From contig NZ_JAQTLS010000018.1 of assembly GCF_028714775.1 (NCBI RefSeq), positions 1 to 64,000 on the forward strand: a stretch of DNA of 64,000 nucleotides, read 5' to 3'. The stretch comes from Thiothrix sp. GTDB taxonomy: Bacteria > Pseudomonadota > Gammaproteobacteria > Thiotrichales > Thiotrichaceae. Every line of letters begins with the position of its first letter. The first letter of the stretch is position 1. The notes below the pieces were generated by a model. The model searched no databases. It saw nothing but the letters and a program-made list of their open reading frames with translations, and was not told where the DNA came from. Below are positions 51,065 through 61,900 of the stretch, piece after piece. Both the position numbers and the translations under genes were made by a program.

Positions 51065-51800
51065 GGTGGGGACGGAATCGTTTCAGGTTACATCGCTAGA
51101 AGGTTGTTCCAACCCGGCTACTTGCCCAGTTACAATGGGTGCAATGATCACCTACACCCCCCCACCCAACACCGGCCTCCAAATCCTCCACCTCGACGAT
51201 TCCCTAATCATCGTGGACAAGCCCGCTGGCCTGCTTTCCGTCCCCGGTCGGGGTGCGGATAAACAAGACTGCATGATTAGCCGCGTACAGGCGGAATTTC
51301 CCGATGCACTGATTGTCCACCGCTTGGACATGGGCACATCCGGCATTCTGGTATTGGCGCGGGGCAAGGAGATGGAGCGGGCGTTGAGCATCCTTTTTCA
51401 AAGCCGCCAAGTGCATAAGCGTTATGTCGCGGTGGTGGCGGGGCGCGTCGAACCCGCTTGCGCTGAAATCAACTTGCCGCTGATTACCGATTGGCCTAAC
51501 CGCCCCAAGCAGAAGGTAGATTTTGAACTGGGCAAGCCATCCTGCACGCGCTATCAGGTGTTGGCCTACGATGCCGCCAGCGACGCCACGCGGGTGGAAC
51601 TCGAACCTGTCACCGGGCGTTCCCACCAGTTGCGGGTGCATTTACAGGCATTGGATCACCCGATTTTAGGCGATGAGTTGTATGCCAGCGAAGCTGTGTG
51701 CGCAAAGGCTGGGCGCTTGCTGTTGCACGCCACCGCAATCCGTTTCCCGCACCCGTTGACGGGGGAGGTGCTTTCAGTCAATAGTGCCGTTCCTTTTTAA
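50649..51800 (+). CDS. DUF559 endonuclease-like domain, reading in frame into rluA
   Basis: Residues 1-118 of the open frame match DUF559, a Vsr-like nuclease fold (NMTTPEQRLWEVLRKRRLDG, FRRQTPLGRYITDFVCLEA, VIELDGNHH, RVLRFWNDEI). Family members are usually about 120 residues. Here there is no stop; the frame continues through the right inverted repeat (encoding LAPSPLAGEGVGDGG) and into rluA, giving 383 codons. Whether the fusion is made, or the DUF559 part is a remnant with independent rluA start, is not known. Confidence 0.6.
   Translation: MDKQHNKIHRDLARNLRKNMTTPEQRLWEVLRKRRLDGYRFRRQTPLGRYITDFVCLEARLVIELDGNHHLEQQDYDSERDNWMRQQQFRVLRFWNDEILNYQEAVLQQIRHALHSQFRHVLAPSPLAGEGVGDGGEFGVGTESFQVTSLEGCSNPATCPVTMGAMITYTPPPNTGLQILHLDDSLIIVDKPAGLLSVPGRGADKQDCMISRVQAEFPDALIVHRLDMGTSGILVLARGKEMERALSILFQSRQVHKRYVAVVAGRVEPACAEINLPLITDWPNRPKQKVDFELGKPSCTRYQVLAYDAASDATRVELEPVTGRSHQLRVHLQALDHPILGDELYASEAVCAKAGRLLLHATAIRFPHPLTGEVLSVNSAVPF
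51144..51800 (+). CDS. rluA: RNA pseudouridine synthase RluA
   Basis: 218 codons if started at 51144 (MITYTPPPNT), or 221 at 51135. It matches E. coli RluA (219) throughout: VDKPAGLLSVPGR, HRLDMGTSG with catalytic D62, LPLITDWPNRPKQKV and GRSHQLRVH. It makes pseudouridine 746 in 23S rRNA and 32 in some tRNAs. The separate start is suggested by length; the ribosome site is weak, since the upstream sequence comes from the inverted-repeat unit. Confidence 0.85.
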   Translation: MITYTPPPNTGLQILHLDDSLIIVDKPAGLLSVPGRGADKQDCMISRVQAEFPDALIVHRLDMGTSGILVLARGKEMERALSILFQSRQVHKRYVAVVAGRVEPACAEINLPLITDWPNRPKQKVDFELGKPSCTRYQVLAYDAASDATRVELEPVTGRSHQLRVHLQALDHPILGDELYASEAVCAKAGRLLLHATAIRFPHPLTGEVLSVNSAVPF

Positions 51801-51826
51801 CAACACCCGTAAACTGTGTAAGCCGT

Positions 51827-52837
51827 ATGCAAATCCGCGAAAATGTCAGCTTGAAAGCCCTCAATACCTTTGGTTTGGATGCCAAGGCGCGTTATTTCTG
51901 TTCCCTGCACAAAATGGGCGGGCTGCGCAGTGTCATGCAATGGGCGCAAGAACACCCTGATTTGCCAGTGATGTTCCTTGGTGGCGGCAGCAATATGCTG
52001 TTCGTGGCGGATTTTCCGGGGCTGGTGGTGCAAGTGCGTTTGCTGGACAAGGAAATTCTGGGGCAGGACGACAACTATTTCTACGTGCGGGCAGCAGCAG
52101 GCGAAAACTGGCATGATTTCGTGCGTTGGACAATCGACCAAAACATGGCAGGGCTGGAAAACCTGTCCCTGATCCCCGGTACGGTGGGGGCAGCGCCGAT
52201 GCAAAATATCGGTGCGTATGGCGTCGAGGTGAAGGACTGCATTTACGAAGTGCAGGCGATTGATTGGCGCACCGCCGAAATCCGCGATTTCAGCGTGGAA
52301 GAATGCCGTTTTAGCTACCGCGACAGTTTCTTCAAATCGGTCGAGCCGGGGCGCTGGCTGATCGTGACAGTGGTATTCCGCCTGCCACGCAAGCCGCAGT
52401 GGAAAACCGCTTACGCTGGGGTGCGCGAACAGCTCGAAGGCAAAACGCTAAATGCCCGTCTGATCAGCGATGCCATCATCAATATCCGCCAAAGCAAGCT
52501 GCCCGATCCGGCAGTAATTGGCAATGCAGGCAGTTTTTTCAAAAACCCGATGATCCCGCAAGCGAAGTGGGAAACGTTACAAGCGCAATTCCCCGGTATT
52601 CCCGGCTGGCCTCAAGGCGACGAGGTGAAACTTTCCGCAGGCTGGCTGATTGACCAATGCGGTTGGAAAGGCAAGCGCGACGGCGATGCGGGCACGTTTG
52701 AAAAGCACGCTTTGGTGCTGGTTAACCACGGCAATGCCACGGGGGCGCAAATCTGGGATTTTGCCTACGCGATTGTTACCTCGGTACAAGCTAAGTTTGG
52801 CGTGACCCTAGAGCCAGAGCCATGGGTAGTTAAATAA
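51827..52837 (+). CDS. murB: UDP-N-acetylenolpyruvoylglucosamine reductase MurB
   Basis: 336 codons. The enzyme reduces UDP-GlcNAc-enolpyruvate in peptidoglycan synthesis. It shows FLGGGSNMLF, GTVGAAPMQNIGAYG, SYRDSFFK (catalytic region) and GNAGSFFKNP. Type I MurB as in E. coli. It starts 27 bases after rluA and is probably co-transcribed with it. Confidence 0.95.
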   Translation: MQIRENVSLKALNTFGLDAKARYFCSLHKMGGLRSVMQWAQEHPDLPVMFLGGGSNMLFVADFPGLVVQVRLLDKEILGQDDNYFYVRAAAGENWHDFVRWTIDQNMAGLENLSLIPGTVGAAPMQNIGAYGVEVKDCIYEVQAIDWRTAEIRDFSVEECRFSYRDSFFKSVEPGRWLIVTVVFRLPRKPQWKTAYAGVREQLEGKTLNARLISDAIINIRQSKLPDPAVIGNAGSFFKNPMIPQAKWETLQAQFPGIPGWPQGDEVKLSAGWLIDQCGWKGKRDGDAGTFEKHALVLVNHGNATGAQIWDFAYAIVTSVQAKFGVTLEPEPWVVK

Positions 52838-52937
52838 TTGTGTTACGTTTCACCATTTAAGCATGGAAACCTAGCAGCTATACCTATAGAATTCCCTGAT
52901 TGCAAAAATGCAAAATTATATGCAAGCGAGGGATATG

Positions 52938-55900
52938 ATGGGAATGCAAGCTCTGTGGCAGCGTGTTGTCCTGAATGGATTGTTTTCAATTTTCCTATTT
53001 TTAGGGAGTGCAGGCGCAAGCGTATCCGCTGAGGATTTCGCTAGCCACGCTTATGCGCTCTATCCTACTGATCCTACGCTGGAAAAAATCAGTCCATTAC
53101 ACCGTATTTCCCTCCAACAACTGACCGATCAGGCCAGTATCAGCCAAGCGGTCAGTGCTGCGTTTGCCGCTGCCAATACGATGCCCGTAGGCCACCGCGC
53201 CTTCCTGAACCTCGACCTTGATTTCCTGCAAATCGCTAAAACAGCCAACCTGTTGACGGATGTTAATGGCAAGCCTTTGGTAGTCGTGGTGGGTGACGGT
53301 TCTAACTTGCCTGATCATGGTATTTGGCTGGATAAGGGCGTGACGGCGGTTGCGGCGCGGGTCAGTGAGTTTTTCCGGCAATACAAAGTTGCGGGTGGGG
53401 CTGCGGATTTCATTAGCTTGGATTACCGCGCTCTGGCCTTGAATGCGGATGAAATCAAAGCGGCGGGTGAAGCTTCCGGCGACTTGGCAGCTTATTTACT
53501 GGCGATCCAAACCGATACACGCTTTGCTACTGTCCAGACCCAGTTGGGTTTTTCTGATTTGATGTCCATGTATGCGGGGGATGCGCAGGCTACCCAGCGC
53601 CAGCAAACGTGGAATGCGGTAATGAAGGCGCGGATGGCGGCTTACTTGAACCAAGCGTTCTACACACCGTTGCAAGCACAATTCCGCTCGGCGCAAGTGG
53701 TGGCGCGTGACCAAGCCTATTATTCAAGCAGCGTGGCGATTCCCGGCGAAAACACCAAGGCCAGTGCTGCTATCGGAACAGGGCAGAGCAAGACCTTGAG
53801 CGGGCAAATGCCGGATGCAGGTTTGTCGATCAACCAAGCCACCTATGCTGCCAGCGCGTTTAATGCTTTCCGCTATGAAGTCAACCGTTTGCGTGGTTCG
53901 GCCTTGGCTTCTACTACGCGCCCGCTTTACCCGTATATGGGCGGCAAAAGCCAAGCAGCGGCAACGCCGGGGTATACTGCGTTGTTGACGGGTTCCGACC
54001 TGTATCAAGAAATGCTTATTCACGCCGGGCTGACCGGGGCACGGAAATTCGTGTACTGGAACGGTACGAATTCAGCAACCGACGATGCGCTAGTAAACAA
54101 GGTATTCCGCGAGTTTGACCAGCAGGTGGGGACGACCGCCGCGTTGGGGCGTTTGGCAGATAACGGGGTGGATTGGGCGCAACCGTTTGTGCTGACTCCT
54201 GCGACTACCGCGAATGGCAAGGTTTGGCGTTTTACCCCGAATTTGGCGGCTGGTGCGGACGTGGCGAGCGTGACGGAAAGTGCCTATCCGGCTAAGTTTG
54301 CCTTAGATGGCGGAATGCACGTTACCGTGCCGGGTGCGCGGCTCCAAACTGTTGATGGTGCGGTGTCGAACCAAGGTGCTTGGTTGCGCGAAGAGGCTTC
54401 CGCCCCACTGCTTTCCTGTCAGCAACCTGTTGCAGGGCAGTCTTGTGTGGCGTATTACAAGGGTACGGATACTAGCACTCAACCGGGCTTGATTGTGGAG
54501 CAACCCGCAGGTGTGGATGACACTGGCAGCAATTCCCCCTTGTTCGTGAAGAACTGGACTTCGGGCGGGCCGGATGCGGGCGTCGGGGCTGATGGGTTTA
54601 CCGCGCAATACAATGCTTCGATGACTTTGTTGGGCGGCGATTACCGCTTTACCTTGAAGGCGGATGACAGTGTGCGCCTGTGGGTTGACGGCGTGTTGGT
54701 GGTGGATGGCAATGCGGCAGTGGCGACTGCTACCCGCACCTTGACGGCAGATTTGTCGTTGGCAGCGGGGGCGCATACGGTGCGTTTGCAATACACCGAC
54801 ATCAGTTCCAGCGCAGCGGTGGATTTGTCGTTCAAACGGCTGGCTTGTAACTTGTCTAATGGCAAAATGTGTCTGACTTTCGTCGATAAAACCAGCAAAA
54901 TACTGATTGCCGATACGACTCCGACCCAAACGGCGAATGGCCTCCAGTTCGATTTCAGTAAGTTTGCCTTCCCTGCGGGAATTGACCTTTCCAGTGGCCT
55001 GTTAATGCGTTGGGATAGCATGTTCAATGTTGCCAATGCTGGGGATTATGCGTTTGAAATCCGTCACGGGCGGGGGGCGCTGAAAATTTGGGTGGACGGT
55101 GTATTGCTGTACGAAAGTTCCGGTTCCACCGCGAGCACTATCAGCCAAGCCCTGAAAAACCTGTCGGCGGGTGATCACCGCGTGCGCGTGGAATTGAAGG
55201 CTGTACCGGGCAGTTATTTGGATGTCCGCTGGAATCCTGCTTTGGTGGATTGCGCCACCGTGCCTGAAGGTTCGTTTTGCGGAGAATTCTTCGACAATAT
55301 GACGGCGACAGGGACAGCGAAACGTTTCCAAGCCACCGATGAGGTCAATTTTGATTGGGGTGGTTTTGCACCTGTAGCGGGCGGCACGATTCCCGTGGAT
55401 CGCTTCTCAGCGCGTTGGACAGGTGATTTCACCTTTGAGGCAGGCAATTATACGTTTACCACCACTACCGATGACGGGGTGCGGGTATGGGTGGATGACC
55501 GCTTACTGATTGATTCATGGACAGACCAGTGGAACGGCATCAATAAACAAGGTATGCCGATCAGCGCCGGTAAACACCGCGTGAAGATGGAATATTACGA
55601 GAACGGCGGTGGTGCGCTTGCCAAGCTTGGCTGGGTAAAAGTGGCTGATGGCTGCACGACAATCCCGGACAATAAGTTTTGCGCGGAGTATTACGCCAAC
55701 AACGGCCTTGCGGATGGCCCTGTCAAAGTGGTGGAAAACGCTAAAGTAGATTTTGCTTGGCAAGATGCTTCCCCAATCCCTGACGTGATCCCGGTGGACA
55801 AATTTTCAGTGCGCTGGCAAGGCAATTTCGACTTTACGGCAGATAAGTACCGTTTCATTGCCCAAGCAGATGATGGGTTGCGCTTGTGGGTGGATGGCAA

Positions 55901-58900
55901 GTTGGTACTCGACCAGTGGCAGGCTAACGGCAATCTGGAATATACCTACGATATGCCCATGACCGCAGGTAAGCACCTGATTAAGGTGGAATACCACGAG
56001 GAATCCGGTTGGGCAACGGCGCGTTTCTCATGGGAAAAAATGAATGAATGCAGCGGAGCGCCTGTCGGTAGTTTCTGTGGGACATTCTTCGACGGCGATG
56101 CCTTGGCAGGAACAGCGGTACGTACCCAAGCGGCTCCAGCAATTGATTTTGACTGGGGTGCAAGCCGCCCAATGCAGGGGCTGAAATCTGACCTGTTCTC
56201 GGCGCGTTGGTTGGGTGCATTTGATTTCAACGCAGGTTATTACCGTTTTGCAGGTGAGGCGGATGACGGTATCCGCATCTGGATTGACGACGTACTGGTA
56301 GTTGACCATTGGGCGATGGATTGGCAGTGGCAGGGCAAGATACAAGCCGTGCCGTATGTGTCCGCCGGGCGGCACACTATCAAGGTGGAATACCGCGAAG
56401 GTTACGGCAGTGCCAAAGTTAAGCTGGGCTTGGAAGAGGTCGGTGGTTGCGCGGTTACACCTGAAAATGCTTTCTGCATGGAGTTGTTCAACAACCAAGA
56501 TTTGAGCAGTTTCTCCCGGCAAGTGCTGAAAATAGATGCCGTGAATTTTGATTGGGCAGAAGGGCAACCCGACCCGCTGGTTGGCAAAGATGGCTTCTCA
56601 GCACGTTGGACAGGTAAATACCAATTTACTGAAGGTAACTACCGCCTTGTTACCGATACTGACCAAGGGGTACGTTTGTGGGTGGATGGCGTGCTGGTCA
56701 TTGACAAATGGGCGCAGCAAAACAGCAAACAGCAAAAAATCCTCAAGTTGGCGGAAGGCTGGCACACGCTCAAAATGGAGTACTTTGATTCTTGGTCAGC
56801 GGCAAAAGCCAAGCTGAACTGGGAAAAGTTACCTGAATGCAGCGCCACCCCAGAAAACCAGTTGTGTGGCGAGTTTTACGCAACACCTGATTTTACGGGC
56901 GACGTGGCGGACATCGTGCTGGCAGACCAGATCAATTTCGATTGGGGTGCTAATGCCCCTAGCGGCTTTGTCCAACCTGACCGCTTTACTGCCCGTTGGA
57001 CGGGGAATATCCGTTTTGACCAAGGTTCATACCGTTTCCTCACCGATGCGGATGATGGTGTCAAAGTTTGGGTAGACGATGAATTGCTGATTGACGCATG
57101 GACAGCCAAATGGCCTTGGTATGGCAAGCAACGCAGGCTCAAAACCATGACGGCTGGCCTGCACAAAGTCAAAGTGGAATACCGCGAAGATTGGGGTAGT
57201 GCCAAAGCCAAAGTCTGGTGGGAAAAGTCGCCGGATTGCAGCACGGAAATCCCGCAAGGCAAATTCTGCGCCAGTTTCTATAACAGCAATGATTTGAGTG
57301 GCGAAACAGCGGATACCCGCTATGACGATGCCATTAACTTTGATTGGGCAAGCGGTTCTCCGCAAGATGGCCTCAATACAGACAATTTCTCCAGCCGTTG
57401 GCAGGGTAAGTTCGATTTTGCCGAGGGTGAATATACGTTTACTGCCAGAAGCGATGATGGTTTCCGCTTGTGGGTAGATGGGCAAAATCTGGTTGATGCA
57501 TGGAAGCCGCAAGCCGCAACCACTTACACCAAGCGCGTGTTCCTGACGGGTGGGTTGCATACCGTCAAAGCGGAATACTATGAGCTGGGTGGTTATGCCG
57601 TAGCGCAAGTGGGTTGGAAAGCCGAGCAATTGAGTGAGCCGCAAATTCCGGCAAACTTACGCACCACTGCTTTGGCTCAGGATAAAGTCACCTTGGCGTG
57701 GGATAGCCAGCCCATCGTTAACCAGTACAACATTTATAAAGATGGCGTGTTGTTGACGACAGTGACAAGCAATAGTGCGGTTGATACGGCGGTTCAAGCG
57801 GCTAAAACCTATGCTTACACCGTGGCAGCCTTATGGCCTAATGGTAAGGTATCGCGCACTGCGGCACTCAATGTCACGGTTCCCGACACCCAAGCGCCGA
57901 TTGTCCCTGCGAAACTGGCGGTGCAAGCACTGACACCCGTATCTGTGACGCTGGCGTGGACTCCTTCCACGGATAACGTCGCCGTTAAGAACTATCAGGT
58001 CTGGCGTGATAATAAACTGATCGCAGAAACCAGCACGGCTGGGTTTGTCGATACCAGTTTGCAAAGTGCGGGCAAGTATTCTTATAAAGTGATGGCGGTG
58101 GATACCTCCGGCAATGTTTCTGCCCCGTCTGCTGCGCTGAGCGTGACCACTAAAGATGGTACGGAGCCAACCACTCCAACGGGTTTGGCTGCGGATGTGC
58201 TGACACCAACCCAAATTACCTTGGCGTGGGCGGCTTCGGCGGACAATGTGGGTGTTGCCAGTTACCGAGTCCTGCGGGATGGGGTGCAAGTGGGTACTAG
58301 CACCCAAACCCGTTTCACGGATAAGGCTGTCCAGCAGGTCGCACTGTACCATTATCAAGTGGTAGCACTGGATGCAGCAGGTAATGTTTCTGCACCTTCA
58401 GCAGCGGTGGAAGTGACCAGTGGTGATGCTACTGCGCCTAGCTTACCAACCAACCTGACGGCACAAGTCAATGCTGCCCAACAAGTACGTCTTGAGTGGG
58501 GTGCTGCGACTGACAACAAAGCAGTCAGCAAATACCGTATCGTGCGCGATGGACGCTTGCTTGGCCTGACTGATCTGTTGGCCTATACCGATGCCACCGC
58601 CCAAACGGGGCACAGCTATACCTACACCGTCAAAGCCTTGGATGCAGCGGGTAACGCTTCACTCGACAGCAATGCCGTGACCATCAGCCCTGATGGAATT
58701 TGTGAAACCACCCAGTTGTATTACCAACAGCATGTGGAAGGTTCGATGAATAACTGTATCACTTGTCACGTGGCGGGCGGTATGGGTCAGAACACCCGCT
58801 TTATCCTGTCCACGGCAGCGGATGCCAGCGCCCGTAATCTCGGCGCAATCAGTAGCATTACCCAAACTTTAGGTAAGCAAGCCGTGCTGGATAAGGTCAG

Positions 58901-61900
58901 TGGCAGGGTAGCGCACGGCGGCGGTGCGGTGTTCGCGGCAACTTCCAATGACTATACGATGCTGTCTGGCCTCTTAGGGCAATTGGAATCACCGGGGCAA
59001 TGCACCAATGTGCCGGATGCTAATGAGCCTGTTATGACTGCTTCATTGGCAGCTAACTGTGCCACTTGCCACGGCACGGGCGGTGTTAGTGGTGGCCCCG
59101 CAACCCCCGGACTGGGCGGGATGGGTAAGCAATATTTGGGCAAAGTATTGGCGGATTACCAAACTGGTAGCCGCGCATCCACCGTGATGGGGCGCATTGC
59201 CAAGGGGTATTCTGCCGATGAGATCAGCCGCTTGGCAGAGTTTTTCTCCCAACAACCTTTTGCCGCAGCTATCCAAGAAACGGATGCTGTCCAAGTAGCG
59301 CGGGGCAAGGGTTTGCACACGCAATATTGCGCTTCTTGCCATACCGCAGATGGGAAAGATGTCAGCCTGACTGGGACACGTCTGGCAGGGCAATGGAAGC
59401 CCTACATGCAGCATACCCTGAAAGATTACGCCGCAAACCGTAGCCAAACTAATACCCAAATGGCGACGGCAATGCGTACCTTGTTTGCAGCGGAAGGCGA
59501 TGATGGCATTGCGGCACTGACGGAATTCTACGCCAGTACTTCACAGGATACCCAGCCACCGGAGCAACCTGCTGGATTGGATGCGGTTTCCTACACACCG
59601 ACCAGCACGACGCTGACGTGGATGGACTCCAGCGACGATTGGGGTACGCTCTACTACGACATTTACCGCGATGGCGTATGGGTTGGCAGGACGCGCTTCA
59701 ACACGTTCACCGATTCTGGGTTGAAGGCAGGTAACTACCACTACACCGTGGTGGCAGTGGATGTCTTCGGCAATAAGTCGGTAGTAAGCGACAGCGTAAC
59801 GGCGACTATCGCCAGTGATGAGGCTGCACCTGATGGCGTGCAATTGCTGAGCTACCCTGATACTTTGCGTAAGGCATCATTGATCCTGCTCAACCGTTTG
59901 CCGACGCAAGCAGAAACGGATACGACGAGTACCGAAGAAGGTTTCCGCACAACCTTGCGTCAGATGATGGATACGAAAGGGGCGATGGATCAGTTTGTCT
60001 ACCGCGCAGGACATGAAGTGTTCCTGAGTGGCGGGGCGGCAACTATCGGTGCTGCTTCGGGGCTTTCTGCCAACGACTTCCCAGCTATTAATAGTCTGAC
60101 ACCGGAAGAGAAAAATGCTGCCAGCGATGCCGAGCGCAAAGAGCCGGTATTCTTGCTGCAATATCTTGTGGGCAATGATAAGCCGTGGACGGATGCGTTA
60201 ACGGCTGATTACACCGTGACGAACCCGCAATTGGCGAAAGCCTTGGGTGCGCAACCTATTGGTGGTGGTTTCAGTAATGCCGCAGATGCCAAAGAACTGC
60301 GTCCAGTACGCATCCCGCAAGTGTCTGCCCGTTATCCGGGTAAAGCATTTGCCCATGCTGGGGTGTTAAGTACCAATTCATGGTTGTCACGTTTCCCAAC
60401 CACGGACACCAACCGTAACCGTCACCGTGCATCCAAGGTGTACAAGCAGTTCATGGCGCTGGACATCGAAGCCTTGGCGCAACGTCCGCTGGATGACAGC
60501 AAGAACGGCAATTACCTCGTGCCTACCATGCAGAACCCTAACTGTATGGTTTGCCATACCATTATGGAGCCTGTGGCAGGGGCGTTCCGCGACTGGGGAA
60601 CGAATGCCCGTTACTTGCAAAACTTCGACGGGACTAACGGTGGCAAGGATTCCTTAGCGGGCGTGTACAAGTCCGGTAGCTACCCGTTGGATAACAATGG
60701 GCAACCTTGGTATCACACGGGTGATACGTGGTATCGGGATATGTTCCCGGCAGGTCTGAACAACCGTTCCGCGCCCGGTGGCTATGGTGCTTATGGCAGT
60801 GCGACATGGGCAAGTTCCGCGAACTTGCTGCAAAGTCCATCGGCTGAAAACGGTGTGACAGGCTGGGTAGTGAGCAAAGGTGTGCTGGAAGCGGGTAATA
60901 CTGCATCCTGTTCGCGTATCCCCCGCGCCGCGAAGACGGGCAGCAAGCTCTACCAACTGGGTTCTTGCAATACGCAATTGAATGAAACCTTGGCATGGCA
61001 GGACGTGGACATCAGTTCATCTGCCACCACAGTTGACCAAGGTAAGGCGGAAATCGACTTCGGTGCGTACTTCACATCCTTGGGTGGGCAGGATACCCCG
61101 TCAATTTGGGTGGAATATCTGGACAATACGGGTAAGAGCCTTAGCAAAACGGCAGTGCTGACGGATAAGACTTCGTGGACGTGGACGAACAAGACCGCGA
61201 CAGCGAAAGTGCCGAAAGCTGCCCGTAAGCTGCGCTTTACCGTGCAGGGGCTGCGTTCTGCCCAAACATGGGCGGATAAGTATGTCGATGCCTACGTTGA
61301 TGATCTGTACCTGATTTTCAGAGTGCCTGACAGCAATGTGCTGAACATTCCGGGGACGCAAGACAACCTGCAATGGATGGGTAAACAGTTGGTGCAAGAC
61401 CCACGCTTTGCCAAGGGCGGTGTGTATTTCTGGTACAAGCCGTTGTTCAAACGCGACCCGCTGAAAGCGCCAGTTGACCCGAATGCCGCAGGCTATGCAG
61501 CCCAGATGACGGCCTACAATGCGCAGGATGAAATTCTGGAGCAGTTCGCCAAACGCTTTGCCTACGACCAAGGGCACGGGGCATGGAACGTCAAAGATTT
61601 GCTGGTGGATATGACGGCAAGCCCGCTGTTCCGCGCCAAAGCAGGCAACTTGTCGGCAGAGCAAAAGCAGGCATTGCCTGACACCGGGCTTGCCCGCTTG
61701 CTGACACCGGAAGAGCTGAACGCCAAGGTCAAATCCCTCAGCGGCACTGACTGGTCTTCCTTCCGCCCAGAAAATGCGTGGGGCAGCAGCATGGGGCTGT
61801 TCTACGGCGGGTTTGACGGCGGCAGGTTGCAAAGCAAGCCGAATACCGACATGAACAGCTTGATGGGTAACATCCCTGAACGTATGGCAATCGAACTCAG

